A DNA stretch of 64,000 nucleotides, taken from assembly GCF_954871325.1 (NCBI RefSeq), contig NC_088778.1, forward strand, positions 20,321,120 through 20,385,119, read 5' to 3'. Made by a program: the position numbers and the translations under genes. Source of the DNA: Gordionus sp. m RMFG-2023. Taxonomy: Eukaryota > Nematomorpha > Gordioida > Chordodea > Parachordodidae. The notes under the pieces are model-generated. The model was not told where the DNA came from and did not search any database. It saw only the letters and a program-made list of their open reading frames with translations. Shown one piece after another: positions 61,301 through 63,779 of the stretch (within the stretch, counting starts at the first letter, position 1; each line of letters starts with the position of its first letter).

Positions 61301-61855
61301 AATTTATAAGGCATAATTATTAATTATAAATAAATATTTTGGTTATAAAAACTTAAGATAATGGCGCTTAATATCTTGAGGAATATATGCAAACTTGAAA
61401 CTTTGCATCCTTCAGTTCATAATAACTCTTATGATCAACAAATATTTGTCAGTGGCAAATGGATGTCAAAATTTTATCAAAGCGGATATTTGCAGGATTT
61501 AATCAATATCACTTCATCTTACCGTAAACAAGATAAAACTTTGAATAGCACAGAGTTTTTCGATAATTTAGATGCCACTCTTATAAGCTGTGTTTGTGAA
61601 ATAACACCTAAGGATATTATATCATTGCACCTATACAAAACTAGGATGGTGAATAATTATTTATAGAATTATTTACCTTTACTTTATAATTTTAGGCATT
61701 ATTGGAAAATTTTGCTTCCACCAAATTTGGTGCAAATACATTAATAGAATCAAATTTCATATTAAAACTGAGAGATATGAAGATATTTGACGTTAGATAT
61801 GAATTGTCCTTGTTCGGAAACGAGTACTATTTTTTAATATTAATTACTAGTTAAA
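22106..61855 (+). CDS. NUP205: NUP205 (inner-ring nucleoporin), 26 recognised exons; 3' part lies beyond the window
   Basis: NUP205 (yeast Nup192) is a roughly 2,000-residue alpha-solenoid scaffold of the nuclear pore inner ring. It binds NUP93 and helps anchor the central channel. Signatures in order match remembered NUP205: ISDLLNINE (ILSDLFDIGE), YFEELMLLITDLYG (DLEHLMLLIGELYK), FFPYLKMLI (YIPYLKMLQ), IISWNHFFATF (PVSWEHFFHSL), LHLKAQVLDTI, CNLEEYPLS, LEKWKLGG (AEKWEVAE), NLYGCLLTLF (HLYGSLLYYL), VIISRDACN (EVVCRDACD), YQSGYLQDLI (LSNSGYLKVLV), MKIFDVRYE (CQVYDMRPE). Exons 1-25 total 5,637 nt (1,879 codons) with uninterrupted frame and matching phases. Introns 1-9 are 40-138 nt; many later ones are kilobase-sized and full of transposons. 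The sequence is highly diverged but appears to be under coding constraint. No alternative family fits. Confidence 0.87.
22348..22522 (+). CDS. NUP205: NUP205 exon 2
   Basis: Begins PQNPLMRELLLKSEL and contains YPNKLQIEDSIYISDLLNIN, the counterpart of the LPEQLIKEAFILSDLFDIGE block of animal NUP205. Phase 0 in, phase 1 out (TCA G|GTTTAG). Introns of 41 and 43 nt on its two sides. Confidence 0.85.
22566..22835 (+). CDS. NUP205: NUP205 exon 3
   Basis: Reads AEYQLEIFPPIYSKLSIACL and onward through a helical repeat region (YLIETSRLLSFYDD, FYLAFFDGQYIDKLLG). The position corresponds to the FPGLTRGLVAVLLYWDGKRC region. Phase 1 in, phase 1 out at G|GTAATA. Confidence 0.82.
22876..22976 (+). CDS. NUP205: NUP205 exon 4
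   Basis: Short exon, GYYKSKDYYIDFNFIFENLK to NVPQFRKQ, closing at CAG|GTAGGC. The phases (1 in, 0 out) agree with the neighbours; flanking introns are 40 and 42 nt. Confidence 0.8.
23019..23643 (+). CDS. NUP205: NUP205 exon 5 (largest recognised exon)
   Basis: LWDSINTINQSVLSVIFLIC aligns with the IKECRQSLAESLFAWACQS helix. LLIKYLKYIVLSD, then VMGVLSCFSPLIL (LALLMALLYCFD) and YLGFLFTYLIIGCWW (LQATVRLAWALAL) follow. It ends phase 1 at AATAA|GTATAA; the next intron is 40 nt. Confidence 0.87.
23684..23868 (+). CDS. NUP205: NUP205 exon 6
   Basis: NLVSSIYDIDEEDILDKCIM and YIIQNNNFFATDESF match the family region EAMAELAIADNVFLFL...SEYFYQEEF. The donor at TGG AAA|GTCAAT is a weak but phase-consistent choice that rebuilds FPWK-IRELKNDSDDTAR, the counterpart of MPMKVKQLRNRADEDAR. 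The following intron is 48 nt. Confidence 0.85.
23917..24180 (+). CDS. NUP205: NUP205 exon 7
   Basis: Carries YFEELMLLITDLYGVDNFKL and PSKYWDSP, among the clearest family matches (DLEHLMLLIGELYKKNPFHL, ALEYW). Ends INLYK|GTAACA, followed by a (TA)n tract inside a 138-nt intron. Confidence 0.92.
24319..24454 (+). CDS. NUP205: NUP205 exon 8
   Basis: FISILCDGNISVFPTQFFPY and LKMLISITNNCQNCSYEVQK. Joined to exon 7 it gives LYK-FISILCDGN, matching LSKFVRQMGD. The acceptor ACAAAG|TTC was chosen because it is the only phase-0 acceptor that avoids the in-frame stop just upstream. Confidence 0.85.
24495..24763 (+). CDS. NUP205: NUP205 exon 9
   Basis: SSIISWNHFFATFEKYLIAL matches PVSWEHFFHSLMLYHEHL; then FEILGMTLSLRLLSNAIS (LIAFLQLTSTIITW). 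Phase 1 in (G|CA), phase 0 out at ATG|GTAATC. The preceding intron is 40 nt. Confidence 0.9.
24858..25118 (+). CDS. NUP205: NUP205 exon 10
   Basis: DLESKKYFIEWNISSNMSLN, then HPLVLLTNLISQNMIMPLHL and KAQVLDTITSFMDF, the counterpart of WTPVVVILGLLQCSIPPVLK/AELLKTLAAFG. The donor AAT|GTAAGA is near-consensus and opens the 11.6-kb intron 10. Confidence 0.9.
25119..26560. other. Intron 10, first part: AT-rich with a GC-rich transposon-end block
   Basis: No gene. 25725-25845 is a C/G-rich block (CTGCCCGCCC, TTGGCGGGCGG) ending AATGCAGACCTCTGA, very like the right end of the MITE at 61859-62176; a matching left end was not found. Confidence 0.4.
26560..27200 (+). repeat. Tandem repeat, at least three units of about 176-181 bp
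   Basis: The anchor ACTGGAATAAAATATTTAAA recurs at about 26653, 26829 and 27010. Each unit carries TATTTTATGGGCCTTGGTTT and AAAAAATTCCTAAGCGTCC and ends in CCCCAAGCCCAGCCCAATAT. Units are highly similar, so the array is young. 27190-27380 continues with a shorter AACCTGG(A/C)CAACCGATAATAA repeat. Confidence 0.85.
27440..27525 (+). repeat. tRNA-like SINE candidate (A/B box promoter)
   Basis: GGGCTGACTGG resembles a pol III A box. GGTTCGAATCTCG, about 45 nt downstream, is a near-perfect B box, followed by an A-rich/T-rich tail. Cloverleaf pairing is poor, so this is more likely a tRNA-derived SINE head or tRNA pseudogene than a working tRNA. Confidence 0.4.
27970..28620 (-). mobile_element. 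Truncated LINE (non-LTR) 3' fragment, copy 1
   Basis: This is the same family as 34080-35830, minus strand. 28535 to 28353 reads VDAIPSRKGEILLTNDEFQL and LARLGCLI, and further down GKYPDMTLTS. Non-coding tail blocks (GGGACTCG; GGGTTCCCCAAACACTAA; TTATATTTATTGCATTTTTT) are shared with copy 2 at the same relative positions. It is 5'-truncated and decayed. Confidence 0.65.
28920..30869. mobile_element. Long-TIR DNA transposon, 4-bp TSD (ATTT), copy 1
   Basis: Terminal inverted repeats of about 470-510 bp (28920-about 29400; about 30360-30869) start GGGCCATTCCACGTCAAATC / GGGCAATTCCATGTCAAATC. ATTT flanks both ends (28916-28919, 30870-30873). Inside, on the minus strand, is a cysteine-bearing segment KCCNPFNLQRYAYYREN...LDMLICSSCRQKLTNIP. 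The same terminal motif and 4-bp duplication size occur at 46831-50515. Four-bp duplications are known for Sola-type elements, so a Sola-like assignment is my first candidate, unproven. Confidence 0.8.
29646..29970 (-). pseudogene. N-terminal zinc-binding-like part of the long-TIR transposase
   Basis: From about 29970 leftward, KCCNPFNLQRYAYYRENQRK runs into MTQKNLPFNLDMLICSSCRQ and KLTNIP before the frame ends at 29646. The CC...CxxC layout suggests metal binding. It resembles the N-terminus of a widespread invertebrate protein family that I remember as transposase-like. The catalytic part is not seen in this copy but is present in the relative at 46831-50515. Confidence 0.5.
31677..32057 (+). 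pseudogene. MADF-BESS-like accessory protein of the Harbinger element
   Basis: An ATG at 31677 opens FFLKEKRKKIHSGDATKLAL and LHGNSMILYHFLLPPQHPKK, the second half of a MADF DNA-binding domain, stopping at 31817. The remainder continues in other frames, ending in a BESS-like motif LLSLVDSVKKAPSEIKDAMK and stop at 32057. Frame changes show it is not functional. In Harbinger elements this protein assists transposase nuclear import and DNA binding. Confidence 0.6.
32025..32318 (+). repeat. Two-copy direct repeat of about 148 bp inside the Harbinger element
   Basis: Copies at about 32025-32166 and 32173-32318 share AATATTGTAATACAAAATGT and TATAAGCTCAAGTTAAAATA. The repeat includes the tail of the MADF-BESS frame. 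Confidence 0.75.
32374..32580 (-). pseudogene. C-terminal part of the PIF/Harbinger DDE transposase
   Basis: KMCIECTFGTATAKFAILSK and NADKIICAITLLHNIIIDYD match the last catalytic block (V-E-x-x-F-G) and the x-x-LHN-x-I helix of DDE_4 nucleases. Only about 68 codons remain open; upstream parts with the first two acidic residues are not seen. Confidence 0.75.
33224..34044. mobile_element. hAT element, degenerate 8-bp TSD
   Basis: The ends AAATGTTTGCTTCAGTCCCG and, inverted, TAGTGTTTGCAGTAGTTCCG are followed by CCGGTCCG-type sequence. The flanks ATCATGTA and GCCATGTG share CATGT and look like a decayed 8-bp duplication. Minus-strand traces MEIEIIEDDNNIESPPSAKE suggest a transposase leader. Internally mostly AT-rich and non-coding. 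Confidence 0.55.
34080..35830 (-). mobile_element. LINE (non-LTR retrotransposon) fragment with RT, zinc-knuckle and RLE-type endonuclease traces
   Basis: On the minus strand from about 35830: DGGIRPIAIGSFF (about 35602-35645), KLDFRNAFNSIH (about 35400-35440) and GIQQSDPLGP (about 35252-35282), which are reverse-transcriptase blocks; I see no clear YxDD box. 34771 to 34370 encodes EWLDAIPSDKKEMLLTNDKF, a CAAC...HCFSC zinc-binding motif and GRFSRYDNLNRLICKSLISA; then GKRPDGMSITSW and VWDASCV, resembling a restriction-like endonuclease tail. This arrangement (C-terminal nuclease) fits R2/CRE-like LINEs rather than APE-type ones. Several stops and frame changes; a shorter relative lies at 27970-28620. 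Confidence 0.75.
34370..34771 (-). pseudogene. C-terminal LINE ORF segment
   Basis: A 133-codon open stretch of the LINE: WLDAIPSDKKEMLLTNDKFQ, RLGCFIPSVDICAACNKQVD, HCFSCLKVSGRFSRYDNLNR. CxxC...HxxxC is probably a zinc knuckle. The frame leaves the family pattern near its end, where GKRPDGMSITSW continues in another frame. Confidence 0.7.
36240..36300. repeat. Fragment of a dispersed hAT-type repeat (CGATCCGATATC family)
   Basis: About 30 bp including ATATCATATCTAATTTTGTA are identical to 63385-63415. Preceded by ATCGGCCGATAACCGATC, as in the repeats at 63316-63600. Confidence 0.6.
36314..36525. mobile_element. hAT-type MITE with perfect 8-bp TSD (copy 1)
   Basis: 212 bp, starting TAGTGTTGCAAAATC and ending in the inverted GATTATGCATCATTA. 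It is flanked by CATACATC on both sides (36306-36313, 36526-36533). It is an imperfect palindrome whose inner arms carry GAGTCGATTTTTAAAAACG and CGTTTTTAAAAATCAGCTC. Related copies: 41503-41717 and 42419-42617. Confidence 0.85.
36677..36739 (+). CDS. NUP205: NUP205 exon 11
   Basis: LLMNTLTSTNVSSPKFHFYF-K in phase 0 after acceptor TTTTAG. I place a 48-nt intron (36740-36787, GTTAGC...ATTAAG) because removing it gives FHFYFK-TILDEVESCNLEEY, close to VELNEIESRCEEYPLT. The intron is in frame without a stop, so retention cannot be excluded. Confidence 0.7.
36788..37057 (+). CDS. NUP205: NUP205 exon 12
   Basis: TILDEVESCNLEEYPLSISF, then FIDRYLNPIKSIGGDFEISH and YICENFLMPLYSRSYKVPLE-K. Matches the family stretch EEYPLTRAFCQLISTLVESS...FLRFRTRAYRRAAEK. 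Donor AAG|GTAATT. Confidence 0.9.
37058..38391. other. NUP205 intron 12
   Basis: AT-rich. 37505-37585 (CCGGACCTCAGTTCCC, AGAACCGGTC) and 37905-37985 (GGTCTGGACCGAGGTC, GACCGGATCG) are GC-rich hAT-like fragments similar in style to the ends at 33224/34044. 38130-38190 has ATATCGGCC fragments of the CGATCCGATATC family. Confidence 0.4.
38392..38574 (+). CDS. NUP205: NUP205 exon 13
   Basis: WKLGGLCLKFLSSFVQVCVD completes the EKW motif across the splice junction (LEK|WKL, family AEKWEV). Then YYDPIMYYLTNPLQYLLAQL. No stops over 61 codons; this exon lacks an ATG and so is easily missed in frame listings. Donor ATA|GTTTAT. Confidence 0.85.
38705..39091 (+). CDS. NUP205: NUP205 exon 14
   Basis: IYYILKQGVSIINEEINDNN (family LALSLLEEGVKQLDTY), CCVPALKLILNLNNHKVNGL and LRDLLIFPHLELFIRFICES. 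Ends LKS|GTAAAT in phase 0. 129 codons without a stop. The preceding intron is 130 nt. Confidence 0.87.
39092..40273. other. NUP205 intron 14
   Basis: AT-rich. A GC-richer piece at 39595-39650 begins CCAGTGTTTGCAAATTTTC, a hAT-like left end, and 39890-39955 is another GC-richer block; no matching ends or duplication found. Confidence 0.35.
40274..40526 (+). CDS. NUP205: NUP205 exon 15
   Basis: LNNGTFIDANKLAHCIDSLI, then MIVFGFSQIFDSYYKFLDIY and YNFMGLCYDISI. The donor ATAA|GTATAT (phase 1) fits exon 16 exactly (A|GC), giving DISISENIRDK. Divergent from vertebrate NUP205 here, but splice phase and position support it. Confidence 0.75.
40624..40967. mobile_element. hAT-type MITE, 344 bp, decayed 8-bp TSD
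   Basis: The left end CAGGGTTTAACATTTTCTC and the right end, inverted, TAGGATTTAACAAAAATCTT share the terminus and the ATCTTCAAA motif. The flanks ATTTTAAT and TTTATAAT match at 6 of 8 positions. No coding sequence; antisense open frames are AT-rich shadows. Confidence 0.6.
41503..41717. mobile_element. hAT-type MITE (TAGTGTTG family, copy 2)
   Basis: TTGTTAAACGGCTCG at the left and the inverted CGGCTTGTTTTGAGTCG/GTTGTTAAACGGC at the right. Interior blocks TTTGTTCCTTCTATGAACAA and GATGAAATATTGAGTTAGCC are shared with copy 3. Duplication not clear. A partial fourth copy may lie at 41733-41850. Confidence 0.7.
41936..42128. mobile_element. GC-cored hAT-type MITE with perfect 8-bp TSD
   Basis: 193 bp, with ends CAGAGAC... 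and ...GTCTCTG, flanked by AAAAATAT on both sides (41928-41935, 42129-42136). The core has CGGCCCGGGTATA and GGGCTCGGCCC, like the insert at 14192-14508. Confidence 0.85.
42419..42617. mobile_element. hAT-type MITE (TAGTGTTG family, copy 3)
   Basis: Starts CAGTGTTGTTAAACGGCTCG and ends in the inverted CGAGCCATTTTAAAACATTA. The flanks CTTTTGAA and CTTTGGAC match at 6 of 8 positions. About 199 bp, imperfect palindrome. Confidence 0.75.
44105..44281 (+). CDS. NUP205: NUP205 exon 16
   Basis: ENIRDKCLIIPIILIKLLLS, then LSKFALFLLGIGDFQNSSLN, counterpart of HETRIHILNLLITSLECNPP/NLALYLLGFEL. Phase 1 in and out (CAA G|GTAAAA). This exon has no ATG at its start and lies alone between large introns. 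Confidence 0.87.
45115..45531 (+). CDS. NUP205: NUP205 exon 17
   Basis: VKPRTCLDALLDLADSSPWL (family GCPRTCLHAILNILEKG), LQPNTYIKFLTYLRTRDL (SGPTMRYLRTSQDFL) and WQNHYTLHLIKLQDLYSTLS. The donor ACAG|GTTTTA (phase 1) was chosen because it matches exon 18; the frame itself stays open to 45578. Confidence 0.87.
45532..46830. other. NUP205 intron 17, left part
   Basis: AT-rich; GC-richer fragments at 46030-46140 (GTAGCCCTAGCCC, GCGCGACCCGAGTCTG) and 46605-46655 (CTCGAGTCGGGCTTCGG) resemble hAT-type MITE pieces, ends not paired. Confidence 0.4.
46831..50515. mobile_element. Long-TIR DNA transposon, 4-bp TSD (TTTA), copy 2, with transposase region
   Basis: The inverted repeats (46831-about 47645; about 49870-50515) begin GGGTCATTCCACGTCAAATG / GGGTCATTCCATGACAAATC. 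TTTA flanks both ends (46827-46830, 50516-50519). The right repeat lacks roughly 180 bp found in the left. The minus-strand interior (about 49250-48190) encodes transposase-like blocks. Terminus, repeat length and duplication size match 28920-30869, so the two are the same superfamily. The right end lies 99 bp before NUP205 exon 18. Confidence 0.85.
48190..49242 (-). pseudogene. Transposase-like region of the long-TIR element
   Basis: Minus strand, in order: SRIMPGKKDCVSILTKDGKK and IFFKEMRPDVKIGFSKF (49242-about 49060); PSSYMGKCDNCLGSTHLRYQ with IEFITYKQWLSVDRTTLETI (about 48905-48740); KWHFSATAHGKSVCDGIGGT then VKRLAVRASL (about 48310-48215). These blocks belong to a family I remember from many invertebrate genomes as uncharacterised or transposase proteins, with a conserved CDNC-G motif and an HGK...CDGxGGxxKR motif. 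Stops and frame changes separate the blocks, so it is not functional. The catalytic residues are not known to me. Confidence 0.6.
50615..50746 (+). CDS. NUP205: NUP205 exon 18
   Basis: AGIYIRLAFFLKYFSVEINQ and CLTQLLPSYLLKYTRALFKE, the counterpart of MLNQMSWLMKTASIELRVTS/LNRQRSHTQRLLHLLLDD. Phase 1 in (G|CT), phase 1 out at GATG|GTATAT. It lies between two transposon-bearing introns of 5.1 and 4.4 kb. Confidence 0.82.
50747..51555. other. NUP205 intron 18, left part
   Basis: AT-rich, nothing recognisable. Confidence 0.45.
51893..52080 (+). repeat. 24-bp tandem repeat, about seven to eight units
   Basis: Unit AAAAATATTTTTTTAAGAAA plus TAAT, near-identical, inside the hAT left side. Units differ mainly at AAAAAA versus AAGAAA. 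Confidence 0.9.
52564..52854 (+). pseudogene. hAT transposase fragment
   Basis: LYIYLDPRYQVLLRIEQKQM and DPLKDLWHIQNSIIYSILEA, an open stretch of 96 codons around the conserved hAT LDPR motif, ending before the C-terminal dimerisation block, which I do not see. Confidence 0.6.
53558..53851 (-). pseudogene. N-terminal HTH of a Tc1/mariner-type transposase
   Basis: METRVKNINGETKVLIIDAL, IKKIATFFKASYKTVTNIKY, GGSRAGKKLNQEQEKYILNC and LSLKMLCEMI: a paired-type helix-turn-helix pair with a GRxxKL-like linker, as in IS630/Tc1/mariner N-termini. No DDE domain follows within the element. Confidence 0.7.
55177..55302 (+). CDS. NUP205: NUP205 exon 19
   Basis: GSSSLMKLLQILQFEDVKLY and YLIDTIDFNQFKILL match ATKVRRKILNILDSIDFSQ...FDRAQIEQVI. 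The acceptor ACATAG|GG joins exon 18 in phase 1 (ITDG-SSSLMK). Donor TTAG|GTTTAA. An open frame just upstream (54937-55049) was considered and rejected on phase. Confidence 0.85.
55303..56014. other. NUP205 intron 19
   Basis: AT-rich, nothing recognised. Confidence 0.45.
56015..56139 (+). CDS. NUP205: NUP205 exon 20
   Basis: EKHCSISDVWGITYFDEKAV and LKYSYNYFENVTKNLTTDVS-EK, matching ANCEHKNLRGQTVCNVKLLH/RVLVAEVNAL. Phase 1 in (G|AA), phase 0 out (AAA|GTTTGA). Absent from simple ATG-based frame lists. Confidence 0.78.
56440..56562 (+). other. Unexplained open stretch inside NUP205 intron 20
   Basis: After a good acceptor-like CCCTGCAG, an open stretch of about 40 codons reads HDEIQISLNHGNYSETFRRI and LFHYGFQIPSRDVGSN. 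Its composition is protein-like. It does not fit the NUP205 pattern between exons 20 and 21, which join cleanly without it. Unknown: possibly a transposon remnant or an optional exon. Confidence 0.25.
56674..56889 (+). CDS. NUP205: NUP205 exon 21
   Basis: CIKFVLDHIQRTNIMKYLRY and LGSLKNVIKLMITIIQQP (family EEISTVLQYVVGRNKLLQCL, ALESWRQLVEIILTACPQ), then LNFNECLKIYCQLSLYLIKK. Acceptor ATTTTTAG, donor AAA|GTATTA; phase 0 at both ends. Confidence 0.88.
57005..57266 (+). CDS. NUP205: NUP205 exon 22
   Basis: NVCQNLTPNIADILFSCTTF (family AQELMPVVAGAVFTLTAHL), then VLGETNRFDSDMAFLFSQLL and EGTIELIIEP. Phase 0 in, phase 1 out at CCAA|GTATTA. The preceding intron is 115 nt. Confidence 0.88.
57267..59292. 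other. NUP205 intron 22
   Basis: 2 kb, AT-rich. A G-run block at about 58570-58605 (GGGGGATGGGGGGGGCGGGC). 59050-59150 includes CACATATTGCCGATTGCGC-like text similar to 28810-28890 (GGCAATGTG), perhaps one dispersed repeat. No gene. Confidence 0.4.
59293..59400 (+). CDS. NUP205: NUP205 exon 23
   Basis: NFSSTKCRLNLYGCLLTLFD and MAIECNLMPLNQDIFL, matching GFQRVRTHLYGSLLYYLQIA. Phase 1 in (A|AT), phase 1 out (CTAA|GTATTA). Confidence 0.85.
59401..61120. other. NUP205 intron 23, with decayed minus-strand coding-like DNA in its right half
   Basis: The first kilobase is AT-rich without features. 60478-61060 is noticeably richer in G+C and coding-like on the minus strand, listed separately. Confidence 0.5.
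60478..61060 (-). pseudogene. Unclassified decayed coding region on the minus strand, inside NUP205 intron 23
   Basis: Separate minus-strand stretches in different frames look protein-like: about 61040-60950 (DGKSWPLLGRSDFKWIGNTL), about 60935-60830 (RLNLLHKNSRELYLKLNNDY) and about 60640-60478 (KYIETISISNSQDLSNNESG, VFQQLDAFIEQKLIPKISSW, stop). The base texture differs from the flanking intron. I do not recognise the family. It may be an old mobile-element gene or a retrocopied host gene. Confidence 0.35.
61121..61260 (+). CDS. NUP205: NUP205 exon 24
   Basis: TTSLHDVYNSTERYLEYTLK, then NTHLTSNFFVIISRDACNKN and GDLIQ, the counterpart of ENIAIIESYGAALMEVVCRD/ACDGHEIGR. Phase 1 in (A|CT), phase 0 out (CAA|GTTTCC). 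Confidence 0.87.
61358..61648 (+). CDS. NUP205: NUP205 exon 25
   Basis: IMALNILRNICKLETLHPSV, then KWMSKFYQSGYLQDLINITS and ISLHLYKTRM, matching MLALALLDRIVSVDKQ...LSNSGYLKVLVDSL and LYTYESKM. Phase 0 in and out; donor ATG|GTGAAT; the next intron is 47 nt. Confidence 0.9.
61696..61855 (+). CDS. NUP205: NUP205 exon 26 (3' end uncertain)
   Basis: ALLENFASTKFGANTLIESN then FILKLRDMKIFDVRYEL, matching KMAFLTRVAKIQQGALELLR and VRLAQCQVYDMRPE. The frame is open to 61855; the true donor is probably within about 61810-61835 (a GTACTA lies at about 61834). The remaining C-terminal part of the protein was not found with confidence before the window ends; a weak candidate next exon starts near 62835 (after AAACAG). 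Confidence 0.82.
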
Positions 61856-61858
61856 TAT

Positions 61859-62176
61859 TAGAAGTCTGCAATGCCCAGGCCGGGCAACGTTTGAATTTTT
61901 TTTTATTCTGGCCAGGCCGGGCATAAAAATTATTGGGCTGGATTATTGATGATTTGATAGAAATGATAACCCATAAATTGTAGTGCTTTAAATTTAACCA
62001 TTCCCTAATATATATATATATTTTTATTTTGGTGCTAAGCTACATATATTTAGGGTTAGGTCTTGTATTTAAAAAAACCGGCCAGGCTGGATGCAAATTT
62101 GGCCAGGCTAGACAAAATCTAAATTCCAATTGGGCCAGGCTGGGCTTGAAAATTTTGCTATTTGCAGACCTCTATA
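61859..62176. mobile_element. GC-cored hAT-type MITE, about 318 bp
   Basis: The left end TAGAAGTCTGCAATG and the right end, inverted, TAGAGGTCTGCAAAT pair well. The core repeats GCCAGGCCGGGC/GGCCAGGCTGG. The flanks TTAAATAT and TAAAAGAT match at 6 of 8 positions. Same style as 14192-14508 and 41936-42128. The + strand open frame 62029-62232 is a by-product of this repeat. Confidence 0.65.
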
Positions 62177-63315
62177 AAAGATATACCTTATTTTTTACTT
62201 TGTATTTATGTAATGTTCCACTTAAGATTTAGAATATTTCCCAGATTTATCGATGCCACTTTTTTTAGCCGATAATACCTTCGATGCTAATGGCATCGAC
62301 CGATATCCAAAAAATAATTTAGTATATTTATTGAAAAAAAAGATAGATATTATAATTCATCAATATTTTTTATTAACTTTTCATTAGCATATTTCTGCGA
62401 AACATTTTTAGAACCATTAAAGCTAAAATATATTTATGGTGTAAATTTTAAGAGTTTTAAAATTATTTGAGAAATTTCCTGCCCTGGGATAATACTATCA
62501 CTGGTCTCCACTTTATATATTTTTTTTTAATTGATAAATTCAAAATGAAATTTATTTTAGTTATTTTGTATGTTTTTTTATCAGTGTTAACGGTCTGAAA
62601 CTCGGCGCTACTGAATATCTGATTTATATTAAATGTAAAGGATGATATAAGCTATGTGAAAATATAAATTTTAATTAATATTGAATACAAATTATAACTT
62701 AACTGATATTTGGATATTTAAATTTGAATTTTTTTTATAATGGAGTTGTTTTTATTTTGTAAATTTTTGTCACTCATTTTTGTAGACTATTTATGAATAA
62801 CGATGTCTCATTATATATTTTATAAATATAAACAGAAATGCACCCGCCAATCAATATCAATTATATGTGCATCTCTGAATATGAAATACAAGATAATTTT
62901 ATGTACTTTCTTTCATTATATACTACAGATTTATTAGGATATAACTATCATTCGCGGAATAATACTTTTCAAAAAAATATACTTTTAAATTTATGAAGAT
63001 TACTTATTATTTTTCACGTTGAGGATCAGACGCAGGGCCATTTGAATTCTCAGGCAGTGGGGGAATAAAATTTTTGTAGAGTATTGAACCCCCATTGTGC
63101 CCCTTATAGGGGGATTCTGATACTTATAATTTAATACTATTCATTTATTCACGATGAAATAAAATTTATTTTATAATACTACATTTGCAATTAATCTACT
63201 TTTTGATTCATATATTTATCTCCTTTTTTTGCAATACGTTTTTTAATGGTCTTGTAAGTGGCTTAAGAGGGTGCGGAAGACGCTGGGAACTGGTATATGT
63301 TGAAACTAGAGGTGT
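62177..63315. other. Right flank gap
   Basis: AT-rich. 62240-62305 has CGATGCCACTTTTTTTAGCC/GCATCGACCGATATCC fragments of the CGATCCGATATC family. 63025-63125 has a GC-richer block (GCAGGGCCATTTGAATTCTC, CCCCTTATAGGGGG) that looks like a transposon end. A possible NUP205 exon lies at about 62835-62935, unproven. Confidence 0.35.
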
Positions 63316-63600
63316 ACTGATACCATTTTTTGGAGACCGATCCGATATTCCCGATATTAAATTGATATCGGCCGATTACCTATTCGATATCATATCTAAT
63401 TTTGTATTCTGTAAAGATACCAATGGTTTTAATTTTTTATATACTTTTTATTAGTATAACATCTATAATTTAACTATACCATAACTTATGTCATTTTAAT
63501 TTATTATAATTCGGGGTGTACCGATACCACTTTTTGGAGGCCGATCCGATATTAAATTGATATCGGCCTATTATTGATCCTGTTGAATATGACTAATTTA
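63316..63600 (+). repeat. Two direct copies of a hAT-type terminal repeat (CGATCCGATATC family)
   Basis: GGTGTACTGATACCATTTTT (about 63317) and GGTGTACCGATACCACTTTT (about 63512) are each followed by CCGATCCGATATTAAATTGA or a close variant, then TATCGGCC. Both are in the same orientation. Fragments recur at 36240-36300, 38130-38190 and 62240-62305. Confidence 0.7.
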
Positions 63601-63779
63601 CATGTCATATTATATTTATATTTTTTGAAGGTTTTTATATTATATGATATTCATCAAAATACCTTTTAAAAATTGTCTTTTCTATTTTAATATGTTAAAG
63701 AGTTTAAAATTGTCTTTTCTTATTTAACATACTAAAAACCTTATTTTTGTATCATTTTATTTTGTGAATAGTTACAAAA

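Noticed and set aside
62029-62232. + strand open frame GLGLVFKKTGQAGCKFGQAR
   Set aside because: Produced by the GGCCAGGCTGG repeats of the GC-cored MITE.
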